Assembly: GCA_039908095.1 (NCBI GenBank) | Contig: JAMOBJ010000015.1 | Location: 1 to 64,000, forward strand | DNA from: Nitrospirae bacterium YQR-1 | GTDB taxonomy: Bacteria > Nitrospirota > Thermodesulfovibrionia > Thermodesulfovibrionales > Magnetobacteriaceae | Direction of reading: 5' to 3' | Length of the DNA: 64,000 nt | In this document: positions 17,536 to 25,915 of the stretch, piece after piece | How the letters are laid out: each line of letters opens with the position of its first letter | Position numbering within the stretch: position 1 is the stretch's first letter | Notes under the pieces: generated by a model | Database searches by the model: none | What the model was told of the DNA's origin: nothing | The model's input: only the letters and a program-made list of their open reading frames with translations | Position numbers and translations under genes: made by a program

Positions 17536-19254
17536 TTAGAAAATCCTTGCGGTAAGTTTAAAATAGACACCTTTGTCCTGAAGGTCTTTTTCATAAGTAT
17601 ATACGTTTCTGAAGGCTTTAGCACCATAAATTTGAAAAAGAATATCAGACGTTACAGCCCATCTTATACCGACTCCCGCCCCGGATATATTCCTTGGCTC
17701 AGGTGTTGAGCTTTTTGTGTTCCATGCGCTTGCGTAATCCAAAAAAGGCGCTACTTCCACTACCTCAGGACGACTGTCTGTTCCGTAGATGGGAATGCGA
17801 AGCTCAATGGATGAAAACAAACCATTGTCCCTTACAAGAATGTTTTTCCTGTATCCCCGCACGCTGTCCATGCCGCCAACGGCGAGTTTCTCCATAGGTA
17901 ACAACCGGTCGTTGGACAGTTGCAGATCAGTTCGGAAAATCAGTTTGGTTTTGGTATTAAAAGGGCGTTTAATGGCCTGAAATTGCAGCAACCATGTTAT
18001 GAATCTGCTGTCAGGGGTATCACTATCGTTTATCGTTGAGTTAAATCCTCTCAGACCAAAACTAAGGGTGGAGCGTGCCGCTAAAACGTGATCTTGTCCC
18101 CTGTCCGCCCACTCCTGAAATGTTCTCAGAGCAAACACACCTGCCTTGCCGTCATCTGTGCCCTCACTGAAGGAAAACCTACGCCCAAGCAGGAAAGTCT
18201 CAGACTGTCTCATCTCTGTGGTTATACCTAAGTTAATCTCCTTTTCAGGGGTTTTATAAAGCGGATGGCTAACTGTCATACCATAGGTTTTTACTCTGCT
18301 TTTAATCTCAAGTTTTTCAAATGGCGCTTCAATAATAGAGGCAGTGTTTTGTCTGTATTGAATCTTTAATAAAGTATCCCGTGCGCTTAAGGGGACTACG
18401 TATTCCGCTGTGCCGTCCCTTAATCCCTCCGATAAAGTGAAACTACCGTTTATTGCATCGCCTGCACGAAACAGGTTCCTGTAAGATGCGTAAACATCCC
18501 CGCCGTATGAGCCGATACTTGTGGAATGATTATTACCGCCCTCAATTACCAGCGTAAACGGACGATTTTCCTCTACTTTTATTTTAAGAACACTTTCCCC
18601 TAACCCTATTGCAGGTAGTAACTCCGCCCTTAAGTCCTTAATTGACGGACTCTGTAGTAACAATCTGAGTGATGTTTGAAGTTCACCAACATTTAGCGGC
18701 TCTTCAGTATGGAGTCTTATCCTGTCTGCAATATAAGTTTTACTTAACTGTTTATTACCCTCTACCGCTATCTCTGAAAGCCTGCCTTCAGTGGCCTGAA
18801 AGACGAGTTCGCCGTCTTTGACCTTCTGGTCGGGTATTATTACACCTGAGTTAACATATCCTCTTTTTGTGTATAGTTCCGAAAGAGTACGCCTTAGTTT
18901 TTCAATCTTCATAAACGAAACATTTCTGTTTATATACGGGTTGGTAATATTATCTATTTCTTTTTCAGAAAAGACGGTTCCACCTCTAAAAGTTATTTTT
19001 CGTATGTAAATGGAGACAGCAGAAGATAAATCACCTTTATCAGGTTCCTCTGCTGCATCAGGGAGCTCAAAGGCAGGTTCGTTTTTGTTTTCTTTTAATC
19101 CCGGCAGGGGTAGTAACCGCTCACTTTGGTTAACATCAGGGATTTGTTCAAGACGGATGGACGATTTCTCCGCAACGTCTTCAGCTTCCACATCCCTGAT
19201 AAATAATATACATACAAGGGATAGCAGCATACAAGTGAATAATCCAGTTTTCAC
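17536..19254 (-). CDS. TpsB outer-membrane transporter (ShlB/FhaC type)
   Basis: A 572-residue outer-membrane protein with a signal peptide (about 1-24). A short Pro/Glu-rich linker precedes POTRA domain 1 (about 75-150: I-R-K-I-T-F-R-G, then N-S-G-V-I-I-P-D-Q) and POTRA domain 2 (about 150-225: I-A-V-E-G-N-K). A 16-strand beta barrel follows. The family signature V-R-G-Y-R (the lid-lock V-R-G-Y/F motif) appears near residue 465, and the last strand ends in Phe. It would export the TpsA protein encoded next door. The genes are convergent, not co-transcribed, so their expression must be coordinated separately. Length is normal for the family. Confidence 0.9.
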   Translation of the reverse strand: MKTGLFTCMLLSLVCILFIRDVEAEDVAEKSSIRLEQIPDVNQSERLLPLPGLKENKNEPAFELPDAAEEPDKGDLSSAVSIYIRKITFRGGTVFSEKEIDNITNPYINRNVSFMKIEKLRRTLSELYTKRGYVNSGVIIPDQKVKDGELVFQATEGRLSEIAVEGNKQLSKTYIADRIRLHTEEPLNVGELQTSLRLLLQSPSIKDLRAELLPAIGLGESVLKIKVEENRPFTLVIEGGNNHSTSIGSYGGDVYASYRNLFRAGDAINGSFTLSEGLRDGTAEYVVPLSARDTLLKIQYRQNTASIIEAPFEKLEIKSRVKTYGMTVSHPLYKTPEKEINLGITTEMRQSETFLLGRRFSFSEGTDDGKAGVFALRTFQEWADRGQDHVLAARSTLSFGLRGFNSTINDSDTPDSRFITWLLQFQAIKRPFNTKTKLIFRTDLQLSNDRLLPMEKLAVGGMDSVRGYRKNILVRDNGLFSSIELRIPIYGTDSRPEVVEVAPFLDYASAWNTKSSTPEPRNISGAGVGIRWAVTSDILFQIYGAKAFRNVYTYEKDLQDKGVYFKLTARIF

Positions 19255-19318
19255 ATCGGCACCTCTTCCGCAATTCTCAGAACGAAACCAATTATAGCAA
19301 AATCCCTGAGTTTAAAGT

Positions 19319-19461
19319 AATACCAAGTAGCAGTCAAAAGAGTAACGAGGCGGCAAGGAGAAAGCGACACCTCCCCTCATAGGGGAATCCCCTTCAGGGG
19401 AGACGTCAAGGAGCTTTCGACGAAGCCAACAAAGTTAATCGAATGAATGCAACTTGGTATA
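19319..19461 (+). repeat. MITE-like repeat copy 3 (best full-length copy)
   Basis: A complete copy of about 142 bp, starting TAATACCAAGTAGCAGTC and ending TGAATGCAACTTGGTATA. Internal CCCCTCATAGGGG and CCCCTTCAGGGG hairpins are intact. It lies between tpsB and the downstream minus-strand gene. It has no coding capacity, so any transposition must be driven in trans. Confidence 0.85.
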
Positions 19462-19477
19462 ATTTGCAAAATTCATT

Positions 19478-20218
19478 CTACCTTAATAAATCCAGTATAT
19501 TAACCAGTTCCTTTAACATCTTTCTTTTTTTAATTTCATTCTCCATGTCACTTTTAATTACATTATCAAACGTCTGTAACGAAGCAAATACTCCCTCTTT
19601 TATATCCATACTTTTTAATTTCATAACATAGTACCCGGAGAGGTTTTTAACATCAGATATATCATCAAATACATTGATTGAAATTTTGGTTAATTCCACC
19701 CACCTGCCAAACTCATAGATTGACTCCACGCCGTCCTCTTTCATCTTTGCTTCTATCTGTTTCTTTATTTGCGGGTACACTGTGGAGAGTGCTTCTTTTA
19801 GATTTGAACTCCCCAGTATCTCCTTATTTTTTTCCTTAACATATGTTCTTAACTCAACCGGCATATCATTTTTTGTTAACCCATCATCAAGCACGCCAAG
19901 CAGTTGTGCCGTCATCTTCTTGTCTTCCAGTGTCAGGGCTACTTCGATGTCAGCTAAGGTGACGCCCAGGTTAAAAGATGTTCTCTCTTTGGGTATCCAC
20001 GCCGTAAATCCTTTTACTCCGGTTACAATTTGCGGCATAATGACTTTAAAAGCAGTATCCTTCCCGGCTTTTGGCGCAGATTTGGACATTATCTGTCTTA
20101 GTTTCACTCTGAGCTCCGGGGTTATCTCTGCTTTCCGAAGTCCGGTACTTTCAGCCGCCCAGCCGACACTTATTAAGGCGCTCATCAAAAACACTAATAT
20201 TAATGCCTGTTTCATCAT
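19478..20218 (-). CDS. Secreted protein related to the anti-sigma factor sensor domain
   Basis: A 246-residue protein with a signal peptide (about 1-21, ending G-W-A-A-E). No named domain is recognised. It aligns with the extracytoplasmic half of the anti-sigma factor at 24953-25915: F-N-L-G-V-T-L-A-D-I-E-V-A-L with F-Q-A-G-I-Y-M-T-D-L-V-V-Y-L, and I-Y-E-F-G-R-W-V-E with L-Y-V-R-F-G-Q-W-A-E, in the same order. The upstream DNA keeps a remnant of the anti-sigma N-terminal coding region. I infer duplication of the sensor domain into a free periplasmic protein, perhaps competing for the same signal. The start has AGGAGGG 6 nt upstream, followed by ATGATG. Confidence 0.65.
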   Translation of the reverse strand: MMKQALILVFLMSALISVGWAAESTGLRKAEITPELRVKLRQIMSKSAPKAGKDTAFKVIMPQIVTGVKGFTAWIPKERTSFNLGVTLADIEVALTLEDKKMTAQLLGVLDDGLTKNDMPVELRTYVKEKNKEILGSSNLKEALSTVYPQIKKQIEAKMKEDGVESIYEFGRWVELTKISINVFDDISDVKNLSGYYVMKLKSMDIKEGVFASLQTFDNVIKSDMENEIKKRKMLKELVNILDLLR

Positions 20219-20226
20219 ACCCTCCT

Positions 20227-20295
20227 TTACCCGGTTGTGTTTTCCTCTCTCTGATGTTTTAGACGGACAGTTTTTAAATATTTTTCATTAATTTT
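20227..20295 (-). pseudogene. Remnant of the anti-sigma factor N-terminal coding region
   Basis: Read on the minus strand, this encodes K-I-N-E-K-Y-L-K-T-V-R-L-K and then reaches a stop. The anti-sigma factor at 25915 begins (after four residues) K-I-N-E-K-H-E-K-D-V-R-L-N. The DNA of 20258-20295 matches 25866-25903 at 33 of 38 positions and in the same reading frame. It contains TGTCCGTCTAA, which recurs upstream of the gene at 26795. It may now act as a promoter for the 246-residue secreted paralogue. Confidence 0.55.
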
Positions 20296-20307
20296 CTAAA
20301 ATATTTA

Positions 20308-20379
20308 TTAGCCGTCACTCAGTCTTACCAACCAGTATAAACGAACCCAGTAAAATGGAGATTTTTCACGTTTCATCAT
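20308..20379 (-). CDS. Possible 23-residue basic peptide
   Basis: A short ORF starting ATGATG, with GGGAGG 6 nt upstream. The peptide is rich in Arg, Trp and Tyr (S-P-F-Y-W-V-R-L-Y-W-L-V-R-L). No homology is recognised. The strong ribosome-binding site is the only support, and it could equally be the relic of a displaced gene start, because the duplicated anti-sigma remnant follows directly. Confidence 0.25.
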   Translation of the reverse strand: MMKREKSPFYWVRLYWLVRLSDG

Positions 20380-20403
20380 AACCTCCCTCTGCTGACATTA
20401 CAG

Positions 20404-20443
20404 TAATACCAAGTTGCAGTCAAAAGTAAACGCAGGCGGCAAG
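20404..20443 (+). repeat. MITE-like repeat copy 4 (left-end fragment)
   Basis: Only the first 40 bp of the element are present (TAATACCAAGTTGCAGTC, then AAAAGTAAACGCAGGCGG). It shares the AAAGTAAACGCAGGCGG variant with copy 7 at 60157, so the two form a subfamily. Confidence 0.75.
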
Positions 20444-20459
20444 GTGTCAAGATAATATG

Positions 20460-20999
20460 CTAATACCCAAGCATAATTTTGTTACTACCTGGGCCCTCTG
20501 TACTGTCGTCTTCACACACATAGCCTATTAAGTTTCGCTTAGGGGTAGTCGTTCCCTGAAAGCAAGCCATCAGCAGGCTCTTGCACGTTGCTTTTGTGCC
20601 GGTTGCCGTCGCTGTTGTGGAAAATGTTAAAGTACCTGCATAGGAAGACGCATCAGCGACTTCAGATGACACACTTACAGAATCGGTACCGGCAGTTACA
20701 GTTTTTTCACTAAAAGTAAACATTCTTGTTGTTTTGGAGCCAAGTTGTGTAGAAAAAGTATTTGACGTCCCTGTAGGGTTACCGGTAGGGTTTGAGCCGA
20801 CTGTAAACGATACGGTTAAGTTCTCTGAGGACATATTAGACGCTACACAGTATGTCACGTTATTAGCGTTAGTATGAAAATACGGTAAATAATAATACAC
20901 GCTACCCGCCTCTGTTGGTTTTCCCGTTAACATTATTACTGATGTTAAAACCAATACCGTCATTAATACTATCGTTGTTATTATAATATTCATTTTCAT
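20460..20999 (-). CDS. Secreted or anchored protein sharing the C-terminal domain of its neighbour
   Basis: A 179-residue protein with a hydrophobic N-terminus (about 5-26). The remaining 145 residues are one domain that closely matches the C-terminal 145 residues of the protein at 21073-22923: L-P-Y-(F/L)-H-T-N-x-N-N-V-T-Y-C-V, then S-S-Y-A-G-T-L-T-F and C-F-Q-G-T-T-x-P-K-R-N-L-x-G-Y-(V/I)-C-E-D. Four Cys are conserved between the pair, suggesting disulfides outside the cytoplasm. I do not know the family. It appears to be a stand-alone version of the domain. The two genes are 73 bp apart on the same strand. Confidence 0.65.
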   Translation of the reverse strand: MKMNIIITTIVLMTVLVLTSVIMLTGKPTEAGSVYYYLPYFHTNANNVTYCVASNMSSENLTVSFTVGSNPTGNPTGTSNTFSTQLGSKTTRMFTFSEKTVTAGTDSVSVSSEVADASSYAGTLTFSTTATATGTKATCKSLLMACFQGTTTPKRNLIGYVCEDDSTEGPGSNKIMLGY

Positions 21000-21072
21000 A
21001 ACTTAATTACCTCCAATATTTTTGATGCCTGAAAGACAGGCAAATAATATAAAAAATTATCTCAACTTGTCT

Positions 21073-22923
21073 TTAAAATCCCATAAGCATTTTTTTACCA
21101 CCAGGGCCTATTGTGCTATTATCCTCGCAAATATAACCTGCTAAATTGCGCTTTGGACTTGTTGTACCCTGGAAACAACTTACAAGTACGCTCTTACAAT
21201 TTAATCCTGTGCTTGATGAATAAAATGTAAGTGTTCCGGCATATGAGGTAGCAGAACCAATTTCAGAATTTATACCTGCTGTATCATTTCCGAAATATAT
21301 AGAATTTCCGCTAAAGGTCATCATTTTTGACGTTTTACTATATAGCTTTGTAGTTGAAAACTCCTTTAGCGCCCCCGTAGGAGTTCCTGCTGAATTTGCT
21401 CCAATCACAAAATACAGACCGGTAACATTATCCGCCGAAGTATTGGATATAACGCAGTATGTTACGTTGTTTGTATTTGTATGTAAATAAGGCAGCGAAT
21501 ATGTGACCTTAGATTTACTGTTTGAAATTATTGTAGTAGCATTAACTGTGGTTGTGGTTGTTGAAGCAGTTGTGGTGGAAGTAGTTACTGATGTATCTAC
21601 TGCTGTATATATATATCCTCCATAAGCTCCAGCAGAGAGTTTTGCGCCGTCTGATGAAAACGCTATTGAAGCCCACTTTCTACTACCGGCATTTGATTGC
21701 TTTGACCATGTAGCGCCAGAATCACTTGATATATAAATGTACCCTCCATAATCTACTGCAGCAAGTTTTGAACCGTCCGATGAAGAAGCTATTGAATACC
21801 ACGGCCTGCTGCCAGCATTAGTTTGCTCAGTCCATGCAGAACCTGAATCAGCGGAGGTGTAAATATAACTGTCATAAACTACAGCAGCAAGCTTAGTCCC
21901 GTCTGATGAAGAAGCTATTGAGTACCACAACCTGCTACCAGCGTTTGTTTGCTCAGTCCATGTAAAGCCAGAATCCGCTGAGGTATAAATATATCCATCA
22001 GAGACTACAGCAGCAAGTTTTGACCCGTCTGATGATGACGCAATTCCACGCCAGTCATTACGATCAGTATTCGTTTGTTTAGTCCAGGTTATGCCAGAAT
22101 CTGCTGAAGTATAAATATATCCATCAGAGACTACAGCAGCGAGTTTTGACCCGTCTGATGATGACGCAATTGAATACCAATTCCTGCTACCAGAACCAGT
22201 TTGCTCGGTCCAGGTATAACCGGAATCTGTTGATGTATAAATATAACCAGATTTATTAGTAGCAGCGAGTTTTGTCCCATCTGACGATGACGCAATTGAA
22301 TACCAATTCCTGCTACCAGAACCAGTTTGCTCAGTCCATTTATAGGGACTATATGTCGTAGTGGTTGTGGATGACGTTGTTGCAGTAGTTGTTGTGGTTG
22401 TCTTAACCGTAGTTGTTGTAGTTGTCTTAGCCGTAGTTGTTGTGGTTGTTGTAGCTGTAGTTGTTGTGGTTGTAATTGAGGATGTTGTTGTGCCGGTTGT
22501 CGTCTTATAGGAGCTGTATAATGATGCGCAGACGCCACTGTAGCATACTGAACCTGTTATAACATTATCACTGCCTATCGTGAATGATATAGTAAAAGTA
22601 TCCCCCCAATCAAAAACATATTTCCCCTTAGATGGATAATAAGCACAATTGATTGTATATGCGGTATCTGATCCTTCTTTACCTTGATAAATCTCTGTAC
22701 CCTCAGATGTCTGTGTACCGCTATCCTTGTCTACAACAACGGAGAAGGCAGAACTCATTGACCAGAAGGTATAAGCAAAATGATATGTCCCTTGTACATT
22801 GTACGTATCCGACGCTGCTGATGCTAACTCAGCAACAGTACATAATGATACAAAGAACAACATTGTTATGAGAAATACGAATAAACCTTTTAAAAACCTG
22901 TTACATCTAAAAACAGCAGTCAT
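21073..22923 (-). CDS. Secreted Thr-rich protein with six Asp-box (BNR-like) repeats
   Basis: A 616-residue surface protein. A signal peptide (about 1-37, ending A-S-A-A) is followed by an N-terminal domain of about 100 residues. A Thr-rich linker (about 141-190) precedes six 42-residue repeats (196-447), each with W-T-E-Q-T, W-Y-S-I-A-S-S-S-D-G and Y-I-Y-T-S-x-D-S-G-x-T-W, the last an Asp-box as in sialidase or photosystem-assembly propellers. A second Thr-rich linker leads to a C-terminal domain (about 470-616) duplicated as the separate gene at 20460. Six blades could close a beta-propeller. Thr-rich linkers suggest O-glycosylation or a stalk. The function is probably adhesion or carbohydrate binding. 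Confidence 0.7.
   Translation of the reverse strand: MTAVFRCNRFLKGLFVFLITMLFFVSLCTVAELASAASDTYNVQGTYHFAYTFWSMSSAFSVVVDKDSGTQTSEGTEIYQGKEGSDTAYTINCAYYPSKGKYVFDWGDTFTISFTIGSDNVITGSVCYSGVCASLYSSYKTTTGTTTSSITTTTTTATTTTTTTAKTTTTTTVKTTTTTTATTSSTTTTTYSPYKWTEQTGSGSRNWYSIASSSDGTKLAATNKSGYIYTSTDSGYTWTEQTGSGSRNWYSIASSSDGSKLAAVVSDGYIYTSADSGITWTKQTNTDRNDWRGIASSSDGSKLAAVVSDGYIYTSADSGFTWTEQTNAGSRLWYSIASSSDGTKLAAVVYDSYIYTSADSGSAWTEQTNAGSRPWYSIASSSDGSKLAAVDYGGYIYISSDSGATWSKQSNAGSRKWASIAFSSDGAKLSAGAYGGYIYTAVDTSVTTSTTTASTTTTTVNATTIISNSKSKVTYSLPYLHTNTNNVTYCVISNTSADNVTGLYFVIGANSAGTPTGALKEFSTTKLYSKTSKMMTFSGNSIYFGNDTAGINSEIGSATSYAGTLTFYSSSTGLNCKSVLVSCFQGTTSPKRNLAGYICEDNSTIGPGGKKMLMGF
21583..22338 (-). repeat. Six tandem 126-bp coding repeats
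   Basis: Six consecutive 126-bp units within the CDS encode 42-residue Asp-box repeats. Units 1, 2, 4 and 5 are very similar at the DNA level (for example TGATGAAGCTATTG and ATAAATATATCCATC words recur), while 3 and 6 are more diverged. Next to it, 22350-22500 is a low-complexity stretch of GTTGTTGTGGTTGT-type triplets coding for Thr. Both tracts could vary in copy number by recombination or slippage. Confidence 0.85.
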
Positions 22924-23150
22924 ATATCCTCCCTCCCAATAGTAAAGGCATGATTTTTTTCATATACGCCTGGTACCTATAAATGCCATAAACAAGTCTA
23001 AATAGTGTTGACAATACAAAAGCACAATGTCAAGAAAATATTCACCTTTTTACACTCCTGTGTCCGATTTAATCGTAGTAGCTACTCCAACTAACCCACA
23101 TGCGCATCAAACACTGCTTTTATCTCAAAATACCTGTCAACCTGGTGCCA

Positions 23151-24938
23151 TTATACGCCATTCATAAAATAAACTACCTTTCTTACCTGATTGTCAGTAA
23201 CATCAACTGCAAAATTTTCATACACCAGCGTCTCTCCAAGATTAGTCTTAATCCTTCTTACGGGCTTTTCAACAGGCAGAGGAAACTTCGCAGGGTCAAC
23301 AGTTTGCTCCACTATCTCAATGTTGTCGTCCTTGCCGTCGTTTATTACCAGCACCTTAAGATTATCACCCTCGTAAATCCTCCCTTCAAATTCCACTATT
23401 TTAACTGGACTTTCCTTTAAACGCTTTAGTTTGTCTGCTGAGGCTTTAACATTACCCAGCTTTAGCGGGGATTCCATCTTTGCACTTTTTAACAGTTGTT
23501 TATCACCTTCTGTTTTTAGAGCTTTTCGTGCCGCCTCGGCATATAACCCTGATTTCTCTAAATCAAGAAACCTGGTAAACGACTCCTTTGCCGATGCAGT
23601 TCTTTTTAAATCAGTTTGTATCCGCCCCATGTTGTAATATGCTCCACTAAATGCCGGATTTTTACTTGAGGTCTCACTTAACATCTTTATTGCGCTATCG
23701 GCTGTCTCTCCTAAATTATTTGTTTTACCAAAATAGTATAATGCTATCGCCTTATTACTAACCGCTTCAGGCATCTCCTTAATCTTTAATGCCTCATCCG
23801 CCACACCCATCGCTTTTGAGTAATCCTCAAGAACTATAAATGCCGATGAAAGATTTATTCTCACTGCTACAGAGCCGCTCTCCATCTCTACTGCCTTTGT
23901 CAGGTAATTTACCGCCTCTTTCATATGCTTTGTGAATGTTTTGTTAGTCATGCACTCAGATGTTCGGGCATCTCTTGTTGAAGTGCCTCTTAAGACCAGC
24001 TTACCCCCGTATGTATCTAAATACAGGACAGTTGGTAAGTAAAATCTGCTTACCAGATTTGCATCACACCCTGAGAGGACTTTTAGTGCCATATTAAAAT
24101 GGCTTAATCCTCTATTATTAAAAACCTCTCTGCCGGGAAATTTCTTTGCGTACTCTTTGAAGAACATGTCGGCATCCTCAAACCTGCCAAGTTGATACAG
24201 CCTTACCCCAAAGGTGAATAAATCCAGTGCATCAGCCACCGGCGTTAGTTGAGTGCGCAGGAACTCCGCCCTCTCTTTTGGCGTTGGATGGTCATTATCC
24301 CTGTAAGCCACTCTGCCGGTTACCTGTGCCGTCCACGACTCAAAGAAGTTTCTCTTTCCAACTATCTGCTTTGGTTCATATCCGGCAAGTGTCATGTAGA
24401 TTATCCCATTGTGGTCAGCCTGTAGTTCCTTCATCTTAGCTAATTCCTTCTTCTTAGAATCATCCGTACTTTCAAATATAGCCTTCAGTGACTGATCATC
24501 CGCCTTCTTCTCATCATATTGCTCGTTAAAAGCCATGAAAGACTCCCTGTGCCAAAAATCGTTGTTTGCCAGATGTGCCAACTCATGCCCGATAATAAAC
24601 GCTACACGAGAGTCTCCCTCTGCAGGACTCACGTTTTCATAGCATATCTTTAGCACCCCCTCAGTTAATAATATCCCGCCGTCAGGAAGTGAAACTGCCC
24701 ATGGCTCTCCTTTACCCTTTATAACAAAGAATTTGGGCGGCTTATCTCCCCTCTTGTCGGCTACCGCTCCAACCCGTTCAAACACTCTCTCAGCTCTGCC
24801 CACAAGAGGGTTATCTTTTGCCTCCACTGCGTGGTGTTTGTCTATCCACCATACAGTACTGTCCTTGTTGTCTGCAAAGACAACTGATGCACTACATAAA
24901 ATAAAAAACACTACTGCATGATTTAATATTTTTATCAT
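23151..24938 (-). CDS. M48 family metallopeptidase with TPR repeats
   Basis: A 595-residue periplasmic protein with a signal peptide (about 1-22, ending V-F-A-D). A zinc protease domain carries H-E-L-A-H at 118-122, and the third ligand is in K-E-L-Q-A-D-H-N-G downstream, as in the M48/BepA/LoiP group. Residues about 255-480 hold TPR-type repeats. The last 100 residues form an unassigned beta-rich domain. BepA-like enzymes act in outer-membrane protein quality control. It ends a run sigma factor-anti-sigma-M48 (gap of 14 bp to the anti-sigma gene), so it is probably part of the same envelope-stress regulon or even processes the anti-sigma factor; the latter is speculation. Confidence 0.85.
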   Translation of the reverse strand: MIKILNHAVVFFILCSASVVFADNKDSTVWWIDKHHAVEAKDNPLVGRAERVFERVGAVADKRGDKPPKFFVIKGKGEPWAVSLPDGGILLTEGVLKICYENVSPAEGDSRVAFIIGHELAHLANNDFWHRESFMAFNEQYDEKKADDQSLKAIFESTDDSKKKELAKMKELQADHNGIIYMTLAGYEPKQIVGKRNFFESWTAQVTGRVAYRDNDHPTPKERAEFLRTQLTPVADALDLFTFGVRLYQLGRFEDADMFFKEYAKKFPGREVFNNRGLSHFNMALKVLSGCDANLVSRFYLPTVLYLDTYGGKLVLRGTSTRDARTSECMTNKTFTKHMKEAVNYLTKAVEMESGSVAVRINLSSAFIVLEDYSKAMGVADEALKIKEMPEAVSNKAIALYYFGKTNNLGETADSAIKMLSETSSKNPAFSGAYYNMGRIQTDLKRTASAKESFTRFLDLEKSGLYAEAARKALKTEGDKQLLKSAKMESPLKLGNVKASADKLKRLKESPVKIVEFEGRIYEGDNLKVLVINDGKDDNIEIVEQTVDPAKFPLPVEKPVRRIKTNLGETLVYENFAVDVTDNQVRKVVYFMNGV

Positions 24939-24952
24939 TATTTTATGTCTCC

Positions 24953-25915
24953 CTATACTAAAAGTATTATCACTTCAAATAAGCGTAATAGCTGTTTATA
25001 GTCCTCAATCGGCCTGGTTGAGGTTTTTTTACCTATATCCTCAAGACTTTTCATAACATCTACCGGTAAGTCTTCTTCTTTTAATATTTTCTTAAAGTAT
25101 TCAATGTCCTTTTGTACGAAATACGCATCCACTTTCTCCGACGAGGCCAACCTGCCGCCCTCCGCCCATTGTCCAAACCGTACATATAAATAATCCTTCT
25201 TTTCAAATTTTGCCTTGTCAACTTCTGTAACCAATGACTTCGGTGACACTCCAGCGTTTAGCTTTTTCATTATGTTTATAAAATAATTACTCTGAGCTTC
25301 AAACTCAACGCTTGACTCAAAGTTTTTTGTGAGGAGATTTAATGTTCCAACTGCATTGCCCCTGTCTCCTTGTCTTAGATATACCACAAGATCAGTCATG
25401 TATATTCCCGCCTGAAACATTATTCTCTTGTGGTTTACCCCCTGAGAAAATCCGTACACATTAGCACGCTCTGAGTAAGTTGTAACCACATTTATCTTTG
25501 AAGTCATTTCAGTCAGGGACGATACAGAGGGTTTTAGTGAATAATTGTAAGCGGTGATGCCAAAGGTAATAAGAAATAAAGCAGCTATCGCCACTTTAAA
25601 TAACGGCTTCAGATAAAACCTCGATTTTGGTTTAACTGTTATGTCCTGAAGCGAAAGAGCTTCTACGGTATCAGCAAATATCTCATAGCATGTCTTACAT
25701 TCAGAGAGATGCTTAATCACCTTTTCCCTATTTTCACTTATTCCGTCAATGAACTCCGCAATTTCATTTGCGGTAAGACAGGCGGAAGTGTCCTTCAAAT
25801 CTTTCAGAGCCGATGTCTTTAGCCCTTCTGCTATTATTTTTCCAATCATATTGTCCATTTGATTATTTAGACGGACATCTTTTTCATGTTTTTCATTAAT
25901 TTTTTTATTATTCAT
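24953..25915 (-). CDS. Anti-sigma factor with zinc-binding N-terminus and one membrane span
   Basis: A 320-residue protein. The cytoplasmic N-terminus (about 40-85) has A-N-E-I-A-E-F-I-D-G and H-L-S-E-C-K-T-C, the HX3CX2C core of zinc-finger anti-sigma domains. A single membrane helix (about 108-127) leads to an extracytoplasmic part of about 190 residues, which resembles the secreted protein at 19478-20218. The gene overlaps the upstream sigma factor by 8 bp, the classic co-translated arrangement. It presumably holds the sigma factor inactive until an envelope signal arrives. TGTCCGTCTAA lies inside its 5' coding region (25867-25877, minus strand). What the sensor domain detects is unknown. 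Confidence 0.8.
   Translation of the reverse strand: MNNKKINEKHEKDVRLNNQMDNMIGKIIAEGLKTSALKDLKDTSACLTANEIAEFIDGISENREKVIKHLSECKTCYEIFADTVEALSLQDITVKPKSRFYLKPLFKVAIAALFLITFGITAYNYSLKPSVSSLTEMTSKINVVTTYSERANVYGFSQGVNHKRIMFQAGIYMTDLVVYLRQGDRGNAVGTLNLLTKNFESSVEFEAQSNYFINIMKKLNAGVSPKSLVTEVDKAKFEKKDYLYVRFGQWAEGGRLASSEKVDAYFVQKDIEYFKKILKEEDLPVDVMKSLEDIGKKTSTRPIEDYKQLLRLFEVIILLV

Noticed and set aside
21583..22338. Direct repeats that might suggest a CRISPR array
   Set aside because: The units are 126 bp, lie wholly within one open frame and encode Asp-box repeats. There are no short repeats with unique spacers and no cas genes.
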